Positions 8,941 through 17,707 of a stretch of 64,000 nt of DNA are shown piece by piece. The notes below the pieces were generated by a model. It did not search any database and was not told the DNA's origin. It was given only the letters and a program-made list of their open reading frames with translations. Source of the stretch: Heyndrickxia sporothermodurans (lineage in GTDB: Bacteria; Bacillota; Bacilli; Bacillales; Bacillaceae_C); the NCBI GenBank assembly GCA_016756695.1, contig CP066701.1:2446001-2510000 (forward strand). Direction: 5' to 3'. How positions within the stretch are numbered: the stretch's first letter is position 1; each line of letters starts with the position of its first letter. Both the position numbers and the translations under genes were made by a program.

Positions 8941-10329
8941 ATGGGCAAAAAGTTTTTTGAAGATCGCCATTTTTATCATATTTTTAACAAATTAAAAGAT
9001 GGTATTTTCATAGCGGATCATAATGGAGTTGCATTATGGGTTAACGATACGAGTACAAAGCAGCAAGGTGCACCACGATCTAAAATAATAGGAAGAACGG
9101 TAACGGAATTAGAGAATAATGGTATGTTTACTCATTCCGTAACAAAAATTGTATTAGAAAAAAAGGAGACTGTAACAAAGGTACAAGTATCTAAAGGTAG
9201 ACAATATTTAGCGACCGGATATTTGGTGAATATAAAGGAAGATAACACGGAATATGTTCTTGTACATGTTAAGGATGTCACAGAGACGGTAAAGAACTCT
9301 CTGAAGCTAGAGCAAGCTGAAACACTTCTACAAAACTATTGGGAGCAACTTCAACAAATAAAACGAAAGCAAAATGTAGCTGACAGCCATCAATTTGTCA
9401 TTGGTAAAAGCAAGAAACATGAAGAAATGCTTGATTTAATAGACAGGGTCGCAACGGTGGACGCTACTATCTTATTAAATGGTGAGACCGGTGTGGGAAA
9501 AAGTATGATAGCGAGGGAAATTCATCAAAGAAGCAATCGACAAGAGAAACCTTTTATCCAAATAAATTGCGGTGCAATCCCAGAATCACTGTTAGAATCT
9601 GAATTATTTGGTCATAAAAAAGGGGCATTTACTGGGGCAAATAGCAGCGGAAAAATCGGATTAGTTGAAAAGGCAAATGGGGGGACGCTTTTTCTTGATG
9701 AAATTGGCGAACTTCCGTTGACACTGCAACCGAAACTTCTTCAATTAGTTCAAAATAAATCATTTATCCCTATTGGATCAACTGAACTAAAAAAAGTCGA
9801 TATTCGAATCATAACGGCTACAAATCAAAATCTTTTACAGATGGTGGAGGAAAAACGTTTCCGAGAGGATTTATATTATCGAATTAATGTCGTTTCAATA
9901 CATATACCCGCATTAAGAGAAAGAAAAGATGATATTCTTCCCTTGATATATTACTATTTTGAGTTATTTAAAACGAAGTACAATAAGGCATCGGTTTTAA
10001 GTCAAAAATTACTAGATTACTTACAGAATTATAGTTGGCCCGGGAATATTCGTGAATTGGAAAATATGATCGAAAGGCTTGTTGTTACTGCGAAACCAGG
10101 TGTTATTGAAAAAACTGCTCTTTCAAATAAAGTATTGGAGGAGTTTGACAAAAAAGAAAGTAATGATTTTTATTTAAATGGGAAAAGTTTACCAAACTAT
10201 CTAGAGGAAATCGAAAAAAGAATTATAATTGAAGCGCAAAATAAACATAAATCGACACGAAAAGCAGCACAATCGTTAGGGTTAACCCAATCTTCATTGA
10301 TGCGAAGAATAAAGAAGTACAACATTTAA
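8941..10329 (+). CDS. Sigma-54-dependent PAS/AAA+ transcriptional activator
   Basis: This 462-residue enhancer-binding protein has an N-terminal PAS-like sensor (about residues 8-110), a short coiled linker, a central AAA+ domain with Walker A GETGVGKS (181-188), the sigma-54-contacting GAFTGA loop (228-233) and Walker B GTLFLDEIGE, and a C-terminal Fis-type helix-turn-helix ending TRKAAQSLGLTQSSLMRRI. The ATG follows AAGGGGGG. It is flanked by three sigma-54 promoters serving both arms of the locus, so it very likely activates them in response to a small-molecule signal, perhaps agmatine or putrescine. The ligand is not visible from sequence. Confidence 0.93.
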   Translation: MGKKFFEDRHFYHIFNKLKDGIFIADHNGVALWVNDTSTKQQGAPRSKIIGRTVTELENNGMFTHSVTKIVLEKKETVTKVQVSKGRQYLATGYLVNIKEDNTEYVLVHVKDVTETVKNSLKLEQAETLLQNYWEQLQQIKRKQNVADSHQFVIGKSKKHEEMLDLIDRVATVDATILLNGETGVGKSMIAREIHQRSNRQEKPFIQINCGAIPESLLESELFGHKKGAFTGANSSGKIGLVEKANGGTLFLDEIGELPLTLQPKLLQLVQNKSFIPIGSTELKKVDIRIITATNQNLLQMVEEKRFREDLYYRINVVSIHIPALRERKDDILPLIYYYFELFKTKYNKASVLSQKLLDYLQNYSWPGNIRELENMIERLVVTAKPGVIEKTALSNKVLEEFDKKESNDFYLNGKSLPNYLEEIEKRIIIEAQNKHKSTRKAAQSLGLTQSSLMRRIKKYNI

Positions 10330-10357
10330 TCATACAAATTTTAAATAAATAAACGAT

Positions 10358-10378
10358 GATTCGATTTCGGTTCGAATT
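10358..10378. promoter_or_regulatory. Candidate activator-binding palindrome
   Basis: The site reads GATTCGAT-TTCG-GTTCGAATT, an imperfect palindrome with ATTCGAT/TTCGAAT arms resembling those at 8875-8905. It is centred about 87 bp upstream of the sigma-54 promoter at 10455-10470, a usual distance for an enhancer-binding protein. Confidence 0.45.
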
Positions 10379-10454
10379 TATTCTACGAATTTCTGAATCA
10401 CGTATATTTGTCTTGCAACTATCTAAAATTGAATTTCTGAACAGTTTGAAAACG

Positions 10455-10470
10455 TGGCACAAAATTTGCA
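10455..10470 (+). promoter_or_regulatory. Sigma-54 (-24/-12) promoter for agmatine deiminase
   Basis: TGGCAC-N5-TTGCA, an exact consensus core, lies 41 bp upstream of the deiminase start codon. Confidence 0.87.
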
Positions 10471-10511
10471 TGTAATTATATAGAGATTTCTTTTTAAAGG
10501 GGGAATTGGAC

Positions 10512-11609
10512 ATGGTTTTTACTATAAATAGTACACCAAGAAAAGATGGATTTAGAATGCCAGGAGAATTTGAGGAACATAAGGGGACGTGGATGCTTTG
10601 GCCAACCCGAACAGATACATGGAGGTCCGGTGCTAAACCTGCTCAAAGAGTATATATTGAAGTAGCAAAAGCGATCTCACAATTCGAACCGGTCACTATG
10701 TGTGTGAAAGCAGATCAATATGAAAACGCACGTGCTTTATTACCACATAACATACGTATCGTTGAAATTTCATCTAATGACGCATGGATGCGTGATATCG
10801 GACCAACGTTTGTTAAAAATGATAAAGGTGAAGTTCGGGGTATCGATTGGGGATTTAATGCTTGGGGTGGATTGGATGAAGGCTTATATTTCCCATGGGA
10901 TTTAGATCTGCTAGTAAAGCATAAAGTAATGGATATTGAGCAAATAAGCCGATATGATGCCACTGATTTTATTCTTGAGGGTGGGGCCATTACTGTTGAT
11001 GGCGAAGGAACATTAATAACGACAGAGCAATGTGTGTTAAATCCGAATCGAAATAGAAATCTATCAAAAGAGGAAATTGAAAATAAATTAATTGAGTATT
11101 TAAATATAGAGAAAATAATATGGTTAAAAGATGGATTGGTTGGCGATGAAACAGATGGTCATGTGGATGAAGTTGTTTTTTTTGTTAAGCCGGGTGAGGT
11201 AGCGATGGGATGGACAGACGATCCGAATCATCCACAGTACGATGTACTTCAAGATGCGTATAAACGATTAGCAGAGGCAACAGATGCCAAAGGAAGAAAA
11301 TTAAAGATAAATAAAATACAAATGCCCGAACAAATTACTTTAAGTGAAGCGGAAAGCATGGAAATTGATTTCTCGAGACATAGTTACAACAGGTCGCCTA
11401 ATCTAACATTTATCTCAACTTATGTAAATTGTTATCTATGTAACGGTGGTGTCGTATTACCTACGTTTAATGATCCTCAAGATGAACATGCGATTGCAGC
11501 TTTTGAAAAGATGTTCCCGGATCGAAAAATTGTTACGGTAAACACCCGTGAAATTTCTGTAGGCGGGGGAAATATACATTGTATTACACAACAGCAACCT
11601 TTACCTTAA
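10512..11609 (+). CDS. aguA: Agmatine deiminase
   Basis: This 365-residue guanidine-group-modifying enzyme hydrolyses agmatine to N-carbamoylputrescine and ammonia. Signature segments are PGEFEEHKGTWMLWP at the N-terminus, the NDAWMRDIGPTFV region near residue 90, EGGAITVDGEGTLITTEQC near 155, DGHVDE near 215 and the C-terminal GGGNIHCITQQQP with the nucleophile Cys357. Length and Cys position agree with known agmatine deiminases. The ATG at 10512 follows AAGGGGG; an in-frame TTG at 10506 is less likely. A sigma-54 promoter lies directly upstream. The gene is separated from the aminotransferase by its own intergenic region with another sigma-54 promoter. Confidence 0.95.
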   Translation: MVFTINSTPRKDGFRMPGEFEEHKGTWMLWPTRTDTWRSGAKPAQRVYIEVAKAISQFEPVTMCVKADQYENARALLPHNIRIVEISSNDAWMRDIGPTFVKNDKGEVRGIDWGFNAWGGLDEGLYFPWDLDLLVKHKVMDIEQISRYDATDFILEGGAITVDGEGTLITTEQCVLNPNRNRNLSKEEIENKLIEYLNIEKIIWLKDGLVGDETDGHVDEVVFFVKPGEVAMGWTDDPNHPQYDVLQDAYKRLAEATDAKGRKLKINKIQMPEQITLSEAESMEIDFSRHSYNRSPNLTFISTYVNCYLCNGGVVLPTFNDPQDEHAIAAFEKMFPDRKIVTVNTREISVGGGNIHCITQQQPLP

Positions 11610-11648
11610 AAAATAGAGTAAAGGATTGTGTGAATAAGATGAAATAAT

Positions 11649-11664
11649 TGGCATGAAATTTGCA
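11649..11664 (+). promoter_or_regulatory. Sigma-54 (-24/-12) promoter for the right-arm aminotransferase
   Basis: TGGCAT-N5-TTGCA has the invariant GG and GC at the correct spacing and lies 80 bp upstream of the aminotransferase start. It gives the aminotransferase-aldehyde dehydrogenase pair its own promoter. Confidence 0.85.
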
Positions 11665-11744
11665 TCATTCTTCTTCTGTAATAACACGAACTGATAAAGT
11701 AAATATTTTCATATTTTTAAAGACGAATTTAAGAGGTGATTATC

Positions 11745-13061
11745 ATGAGTGAAAGCAAAATAGTAGCTCAAGAATTGGCAGAGCTTGATAAAAAACATTT
11801 CTTACATCCGACTTCTTCCATTCAACAACAACAAGAACAAGGTCCGGGGTTTATTTTCACTAAGGGTGAAGGTGTTTACCTTGAAGATGTAAGCGGGAAA
11901 AAAGTGATTGATGGCATGTCCTCTCTTTGGAATGTGAATATTGGACACGGAAGAAAAGAATTAGGGCAGGCAGCAATGGAACAAATGAATAAATTGGCTT
12001 TTAGTTCCTGTTTCGCAACATTCAGTAATGAGCCTGCTATTCGCTTAGCGGCAAAATTGGCTGAGATCACTCCGGGTAATTTAAATACAACCTTTTTTAC
12101 ATCCGGAGGATCCGAAGCAAACGACACCACCTACAAACTTGCCAGGCATTATTGGATTTTAAAAGGAAGGCCGGAAAAAAAGAAGATTATATCCAGAAAA
12201 AGATCCTATCATGGGGTAGCGATGGGAGCGACGAGTGCAACAGGTCTTAAACCTTTTAGAGACTTCACAAATTCACTGGCACCTGATTTTTATTATGTGG
12301 ACAATTTATCAGCTCAATCCTTACGTGAAATGGTTGAAGCAGAAGGTCCTGAGTCCATTGCTGCCTTTGTTGCAGAACCTGTGCAGGGTGCTGGCGGAGT
12401 TCATATTGCACCGAAAAATTACTTCAAAGAAGTTCGAAAAGTGTGTGATGACTACGATATTTTATTTATTACAGATGAAGTAATTACCGGTTTTGGCAGA
12501 ACAGGAAAGACATTCGGGATCGAACATTATGGTGTTGTGCCGGATATGATGTGTTTTGCAAAAGGAGTAACTAGTGGCTATGCACAGCTTGGTGGGGTTG
12601 TTCTGTCGGAATCTATGTTTGAAGATTTTAAGGAACTATCGGTTGGCACTCTTTTGCATGGTTACACATATAGCGGCCATCCGATGGCATGTGCTGTAGC
12701 ATTAAAGAATATTGAGATAATAGAGAATGAAAACCTAATTGAAAACGCGAAAAATATGGGTGAAGAACTGCTTAAAGGCTTTAAATGGATTCAAGGTGAA
12801 AGAAAACTCGTTGGGGATGTAAGAGGTCTAGGTTTAATGGGGGCAGTGGAAATTGAAAGTAAGGTTCATGGCAAAGGTCCATTATCTCCAATGATCGTAA
12901 ATGAAGCCGCAAAACAAGGACTTATTTGCAGATCTGTAGTATTTGATGATATGGATACGCTAGTATTTTCGCCGCCATTAACCATTAATAAACAAGAGAT
13001 AGAAAGTTTAATAAATATTCTTCACGATTCAATTTATGCGATTGAACAGAAGTTTCTATAA
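11745..13061 (+). CDS. Class III PLP-dependent aminotransferase
   Basis: This 438-residue class III aminotransferase is closely related in motif order to the enzyme at 4281-5666. Key features are SGGSEANDTTYKLARHYW, the LFITDEVITGFGRTG Asp, and the PLP lysine in CFAKGVTSGYAQLGG (Lys273). The ATG at 11745 follows GAGGTGATT. It is cotranscribed with the aldehyde dehydrogenase 35 bp downstream. In this locus it probably converts putrescine to 4-aminobutanal, or GABA to succinate semialdehyde; with two aminotransferases and two dehydrogenases present, one pair may serve each step. Which pair does which is inference. Confidence 0.9.
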   Translation: MSESKIVAQELAELDKKHFLHPTSSIQQQQEQGPGFIFTKGEGVYLEDVSGKKVIDGMSSLWNVNIGHGRKELGQAAMEQMNKLAFSSCFATFSNEPAIRLAAKLAEITPGNLNTTFFTSGGSEANDTTYKLARHYWILKGRPEKKKIISRKRSYHGVAMGATSATGLKPFRDFTNSLAPDFYYVDNLSAQSLREMVEAEGPESIAAFVAEPVQGAGGVHIAPKNYFKEVRKVCDDYDILFITDEVITGFGRTGKTFGIEHYGVVPDMMCFAKGVTSGYAQLGGVVLSESMFEDFKELSVGTLLHGYTYSGHPMACAVALKNIEIIENENLIENAKNMGEELLKGFKWIQGERKLVGDVRGLGLMGAVEIESKVHGKGPLSPMIVNEAAKQGLICRSVVFDDMDTLVFSPPLTINKQEIESLINILHDSIYAIEQKFL

Positions 13062-13096
13062 TAATGACCTAGTACAGATATTAGGAGGGGAATTTT

Positions 13097-14521
13097 GTGA
13101 TAAAAAAACAATTGTTTATCAATGGTGAATGGGTTGAGGCAAAAAAACATACCCCTCTACTTTCTCCATATACGGGAGAGGTGATTGCAAATGTTCCCGA
13201 TGCAACGATGGAAGAAGTAGAATTTGCTATCGAAGCTGCCTATCAAGCTAGGAACACTATGGCGGAAATGCCAATCCACCAACGGGCTACAATTCTTGAA
13301 AAACTTGCGAATTTACTTGAAAATCGCGCGGAAGAAGCAGCCATTCTTATTTCTAAAGAATCTGCTAAACCTCTTAAAGATGCAAAAGGTGAAATAGCAA
13401 GAACAGTACAAACTTATAAATTTTCAGCAGAGGAAGCAAAAAGAATAAACGGTGAAACAATTCCTATGGACGCTGCACCAGGAGGCGAGGGGCGCTTAGC
13501 CTATACGGTAAACATGCCGCTTGGGGTAATTGGTGCTATTACACCATTTAATTTTCCAATGAATCTAGTTGCGCATAAGGTAGGTCCGGCAATTGCTGCC
13601 GGAAATACGGTCGTTTTAAAACCAGCTAGTCAAACCCCACTTTCAGCTTATTTTCTTGCTGAACTTATGCAGGAGGCAGGATTACCACCAGGTGGTCTTA
13701 ATGTAATAACTGGAAGTGGATCTGTAGTTGGCGGAAAACTTGTCACTGATAATCGTGTGAAGAAAATTTCCTTTACGGGTAGTCCAGAGGTCGGTATTGG
13801 TATTCGTAACAAAGCGAATTTAAAGCCAGTTACCCTTGAATTAGGATCAAATGCAGCAGTAATCATTGATAAAGACGTTAACATTGAAAAAATTATCCCG
13901 CGTTGCGTTACAGGGGCATTTAGTTCTCAAGGACAAGTATGTATTTCTCTTCAAAGGATTTATGTACATAAAGATTGCTATGATACTTTCGTAGAAAAGT
14001 TTGTGACAGCAACAAAAAATCTTAAAGTCGGTGATCCTTTAAATCTACAAACAGATGTATCGGCTTTAATTCATCGTAAGGAAGTGGATCGTGCACTTTC
14101 ATGGATTGAGGAAGCCAAACAAAAAGGCGCAAAAATTGCCATTGGTGGGACAAGTGAAGGAAGTATTTTACATCCAACAGTTTTACTAGAAGTAGAAAAA
14201 TCAGCGAAAGTTTCTTGCCAGGAAGTTTTTGCCCCAATTGTTTTAATTAATAAAGTTGAATCTGTCGAAGAAGCGATTGATTTGGTAAACGACTCACGCT
14301 ACGGTCTTCAAGCAGGTATTTATACGGAGAACATTCATACAGCTATGTATGCCTCAAAAAAGCTATATGTTGGAGGTGTATTGGTAAATGATATACCTAC
14401 CTTCCGGGTTGATCATATGCCATATGGCGGCGTCAAGGAAAGTGGGATTGGTAGAGAAGGAGTCAAGTATGCAATGAAAGACATGACTGAGCTTAAATTA
14501 GTAATCTTTAATAATAATTAG
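13097..14521 (+). CDS. Aldehyde dehydrogenase (semialdehyde dehydrogenase-like)
   Basis: This 474-residue ALDH-superfamily protein has TPFNFPMNL near residue 153, the cofactor-loop FTGSPEVG near 225, LELGSNAAV near 250 and the catalytic cysteine in FSSQGQVCISLQR (Cys282). The GTG start follows AGGAGGGG. It directly follows the aminotransferase and ends before a strong terminator. A succinate-semialdehyde or 4-aminobutyraldehyde dehydrogenase role fits the pathway. The cofactor loop and the LGSNAA segment differ from those of the other ALDH here, so the two enzymes are unlikely to be simple duplicates. Confidence 0.88.
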   Translation: MIKKQLFINGEWVEAKKHTPLLSPYTGEVIANVPDATMEEVEFAIEAAYQARNTMAEMPIHQRATILEKLANLLENRAEEAAILISKESAKPLKDAKGEIARTVQTYKFSAEEAKRINGETIPMDAAPGGEGRLAYTVNMPLGVIGAITPFNFPMNLVAHKVGPAIAAGNTVVLKPASQTPLSAYFLAELMQEAGLPPGGLNVITGSGSVVGGKLVTDNRVKKISFTGSPEVGIGIRNKANLKPVTLELGSNAAVIIDKDVNIEKIIPRCVTGAFSSQGQVCISLQRIYVHKDCYDTFVEKFVTATKNLKVGDPLNLQTDVSALIHRKEVDRALSWIEEAKQKGAKIAIGGTSEGSILHPTVLLEVEKSAKVSCQEVFAPIVLINKVESVEEAIDLVNDSRYGLQAGIYTENIHTAMYASKKLYVGGVLVNDIPTFRVDHMPYGGVKESGIGREGVKYAMKDMTELKLVIFNNN

Positions 14522-14557
14522 TTGGAGCTCACATGTTAAATAGAAACTTTAATAGTG

Positions 14558-14607
14558 GAGGCACATAATTTAGCGCTTTGGCTGCTAAAAAATGTGCCTC
14601 TTTTTTT
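14558..14607 (+). terminator. Rho-independent terminator after the right catabolic arm
   Basis: GAGGCACAT pairs with ATGTGCCTC and is followed by seven T residues. Confidence 0.9.
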
Positions 14608-14616
14608 CAAGCGTCA

Positions 14617-15069
14617 TTATTTTTTTATTTGGAAGTTAATCGTCCATTCTCCTTTTTGATGAAGAATGGCATTTGTATTAAATGCCACGTTTGATGTAGC
14701 AGGTATATATTGTGGCAAGTTTACCTTTACAGCACCTTGATAGGTTTGGTTGTTTATTTTTTTATGCCACGTATGATTTCCTTGAACGAGATTATCACCA
14801 ATGGAAATAACAGGATTATCCATTAATCCTTTGGCGTTTTCATCCATCTGATGCCTCGATTTTGATTGAATCGTATAATACACCACCATCTCCTGACCAC
14901 GGTTTGTAATGGTGTAATTATTTATTATCAGTTTGATACCGTTATTTTCTGCAGACCCGATAACTGTTTCTGATTGGGCGAATGAACTTTGAAGAGGAAT
15001 AGATGCCACCCCAACAAGTAAGCAAAGCAAAAAGATCATTCTACTAAATCCATTTAAGAAAACTTTCAT
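14617..15069 (-). CDS. Secreted protein of unknown function
   Basis: This 150-residue product has a signal peptide of about 31 residues ending near SSFAQS. The exported part is predicted beta-rich, with alternating hydrophobic strands such as IKLIINNYTITNRGQEMVVYYTI and a C-terminal WTINFQI strand. This resembles the small immunoglobulin-like domains (DUF4352/DUF5643 type) found in Bacillus envelope proteins, but I cannot assign a family firmly. It is convergent with the aldehyde dehydrogenase operon and shares its terminator region. It shows no obvious tie to the neighbouring loci. Confidence 0.6.
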   Translation of the reverse strand: MKVFLNGFSRMIFLLCLLVGVASIPLQSSFAQSETVIGSAENNGIKLIINNYTITNRGQEMVVYYTIQSKSRHQMDENAKGLMDNPVISIGDNLVQGNHTWHKKINNQTYQGAVKVNLPQYIPATSNVAFNTNAILHQKGEWTINFQIKK

Positions 15070-15337
15070 TCAATCACATCCTAAACATGTAATTTTGCGT
15101 TCAAGAAGGAAGTATGGAAATATATGTAAAGCCCTTCGTGAACTACCTCATTTATAGATTGTCTCCATTTTTCGTAAATATGCTAAATCCAAATAAATTT
15201 GTGAAAATTAATACGAGCATCGTTAAGCTTTCTATGTAGAATTTTTTACTTGCTCTTTTGCATAATTAAGGATTGTTTTACTCAATATAGAAAAAGAGAA
15301 AATTCTAATTCAGATTTAAAGCATAGGAGGTCTTTTC

Positions 15338-17311
15338 TTGAGACGCTATTTAAAAGTAATAGGTATAGCTTTGATGGCTTTGGTATTAGTTGTTGGATGT
15401 CAAACAAAAACTGACAAAAACAAGAACAATGCCAATAATCAAGCCGCCAAAAATAATAACGAAACCGGATTTCCAAATTGGGGCTACGACTATCAACAAA
15501 CAAGGCATGTACCTTATGACAAAATTACAAAAGATAATGTTAAAAAGCTAGGCATTGTCTGGCAGAAGGATTTGGCAGATTGGGACCCGAACGTTCCAAA
15601 TGCTTCAGAAGATTTCCCGGTTGTTAAAGATGGTGTAATATACGTAACAACTTCCTATAACCGTGTGTTTGCGATGGACGCTTCAACTGGTAAGAAGATT
15701 TGGAGTTGGAAGCCGCCTAAAGAAGTACAGGATCATTTTGATAGTGCAAAAATGGAAGCCTTTTCAATTATTGCTAGTCGAGGTGTTGCGGTTGCGGAGG
15801 GAAACGTGTTTGTACTGATTGCGGATAATCGTTTGGCGAAACTGGATGCAAAAACCGGAAAACTCGTGAAAATGATTAACCTTTGGGACACGATAAAAGG
15901 AGCCACACTAGAAAATAGATACTATGAAACAAATGCTCCAATGTACTATAAAGGAAACATTTATGTTGGAAGTAGTGGAGGAGATAGTGGAGGTTTCCGA
16001 GGCTTTGTAATGGCTTTTAAAGCGAGTGATTTGACTCCGGCTTGGGAAAAACCATTCTATACTGTTCCCGAGAAGGGAAAAGGTTGGATGAAAGGGAAAT
16101 ATACAGGTGGCGGTGCTGTATGGTGTCCGATGTCTTTTGACCCGGATACCGATATGATGTATTTTGGCGTAGGGAATCCTGCCCCTGATTATTTTAAAAA
16201 AGTTCGACCTGGCACAAATCCTCATACTGATTCAGTAGTTGCGCTTGATTGTAAAACAGGGAAATTGATTTGGGCGAAGTCTGAAGTCGATGAGGATGAA
16301 TGGGATTATGATGCAGGGTCTACTCCGATGGTTGTTAATGCCAAAGTAGGTAACAAAAAGAGAAAAGCAGTTGTTCATGGGGGAAAGAACGGAAAATGGT
16401 ATGCATGGGATGCGAAAACAGGGGATACCATTTATGATGGTGTACCATTTGTCAAAATCAAACACACATCTCCGCCAACTGATAAAAATAAGGCGGTTCT
16501 CCAATGGCCGGGAACGGAAGGCGGACAAAATTACGCGCCCGAAACATATGATCCAAAAAGCAATTATGTTTTGATACCTGGTATAAACAAACCATCTTTA
16601 TCTGTCGGTGCAAAGGATATAAGTGATATTGAGGAAAGGGATGGATTATTTCCGGGAACGGAAATTTTACCTACTCCTAAAGATGTTGAGATATCAGGAA
16701 CGATTACGGCTATCGATATGAATACCGGCAAAAAGGCGTATCAGAATAAGACGAAACAACCGATGCGCGGAGGCTTTACGAGCACGGCCACAGGACTGGC
16801 CTTCTACGGGGAGCTGGATGGAACGGTTAACGCTCTTGATATTAAAAGCGGAAAAGTATTATGGAACATGAATAGCGGAGGAGCCCAGATTATGATGGCG
16901 CCATCGATTTATGTGCAGGACGGTAAACAATATGTAGTGTACGTTTCAGGAACCAAGGTTATTGCCTATGGCCTTGGTGGTAACAAAACCGTTACACCAG
17001 CAAAAGACCCTCAAGGATCAGGTAAGGAAACTGAGGCAAATCATGGCAGCAGCGGTAATAAGGAAAAAGATAAGAAGCAGCCGGCAAATAATAGTGTTAA
17101 CGCCGAAGCTATTTATAAAAAGAGCTGTGCTTCCTGTCATGGTGGAAATCTTGAAGGATCAGTCGGCCCTGACATTAGTCATGTTGGTAGAACCATGTCT
17201 GAGGAGGACATTTTAAATCAAATCATTAATGGAAGCGGACGGATGCCGGGGAATCTTGTTAAAGGTGACCAAGCAAAAGCGCTAGCGAAATGGTTGTCTC
17301 AAAAGAAATAA
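15338..17311 (+). CDS. Lipoprotein PQQ-dependent quinohemoprotein dehydrogenase
   Basis: This 657-residue enzyme starts at TTG 15338 after GGAGGT. It has a lipoprotein signal (lipobox VVGC, Cys21), an eight-bladed PQQ propeller (about 45-550), a low-complexity linker and a C-terminal cytochrome c domain (CASCH 597-601, Met ligand in GRMPG near 636). Putative metal ligands are Asp216 where relatives have Glu, Asn280 in GVGNPAPD, the catalytic Asp323 and an extra Asp325 in EWDYD. The latter is the Asp two residues downstream that marks lanthanide-dependent XoxF/ExaF/PedH-type alcohol dehydrogenases. The vicinal CysCys usual before NRG is absent (Phe-Ser at 142-143). It probably oxidises an alcohol or sugar on the outer membrane face and passes electrons to its own heme. 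The pqq operon follows. Confidence 0.9.
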   Translation: MRRYLKVIGIALMALVLVVGCQTKTDKNKNNANNQAAKNNNETGFPNWGYDYQQTRHVPYDKITKDNVKKLGIVWQKDLADWDPNVPNASEDFPVVKDGVIYVTTSYNRVFAMDASTGKKIWSWKPPKEVQDHFDSAKMEAFSIIASRGVAVAEGNVFVLIADNRLAKLDAKTGKLVKMINLWDTIKGATLENRYYETNAPMYYKGNIYVGSSGGDSGGFRGFVMAFKASDLTPAWEKPFYTVPEKGKGWMKGKYTGGGAVWCPMSFDPDTDMMYFGVGNPAPDYFKKVRPGTNPHTDSVVALDCKTGKLIWAKSEVDEDEWDYDAGSTPMVVNAKVGNKKRKAVVHGGKNGKWYAWDAKTGDTIYDGVPFVKIKHTSPPTDKNKAVLQWPGTEGGQNYAPETYDPKSNYVLIPGINKPSLSVGAKDISDIEERDGLFPGTEILPTPKDVEISGTITAIDMNTGKKAYQNKTKQPMRGGFTSTATGLAFYGELDGTVNALDIKSGKVLWNMNSGGAQIMMAPSIYVQDGKQYVVYVSGTKVIAYGLGGNKTVTPAKDPQGSGKETEANHGSSGNKEKDKKQPANNSVNAEAIYKKSCASCHGGNLEGSVGPDISHVGRTMSEEDILNQIINGSGRMPGNLVKGDQAKALAKWLSQKK

Positions 17312-17359
17312 CTTTTTAAGGCACAAATTGTCAACCTAACCTTTTATGAACTATCAATA

Positions 17360-17395
17360 AAAACTGAGTCCATGAATACGGACTCAGTTTTTTTA
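17360..17395 (+). terminator. Rho-independent terminator after the quinoprotein gene
   Basis: AAAACTGAGTCC (17360-17371) pairs with GGACTCAGTTTT (17380-17391) and is followed by T residues. It separates the dehydrogenase transcript from the pqq operon. Confidence 0.9.
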
Positions 17396-17574
17396 TTAGG
17401 CTCCTTTTTAACGAAAGTAACGGCTCATTTCTTACGAAAATGGACAACCATTATTCAAAATTCTGGTTATTTCGAGTAATCCATCGACATAAGATAAAGT
17501 CGAAAGGGAAAAACATAAGACACTAATAAAAACAATAGTCTTTATAACGTATGACATAAAAGGGGGTGAACTAC

Positions 17575-17649
17575 ATGTGGATGAAGCCTGAGTACAAAGA
17601 GATCAATACATCTTCTGAAGTGACAATGTATGCTTATATCGGAAAATAG
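17575..17649 (+). CDS. pqqA: PqqA, PQQ precursor peptide
   Basis: This 24-codon gene encodes the ribosomal precursor of PQQ. The peptide carries the defining Glu-X3-Tyr motif as EVTMY (Glu15, Tyr19), preceded by a WMKPEY-type N-terminus like other PqqA peptides. The glutamate and tyrosine are cross-linked by PqqE and become the PQQ skeleton. The ATG follows AAAGGGGGTGAAC. It lies first in the operon, as usual for pqq clusters. High confidence comes from motif, length and the complete pqqBCDE set downstream. Confidence 0.95.
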   Translation: MWMKPEYKEINTSSEVTMYAYIGK

Positions 17650-17707
17650 CAATGTTAATACTCGATTTTAGCACTTTATAAATATACGCAAGGTGGTGTT
17701 AGATAGT

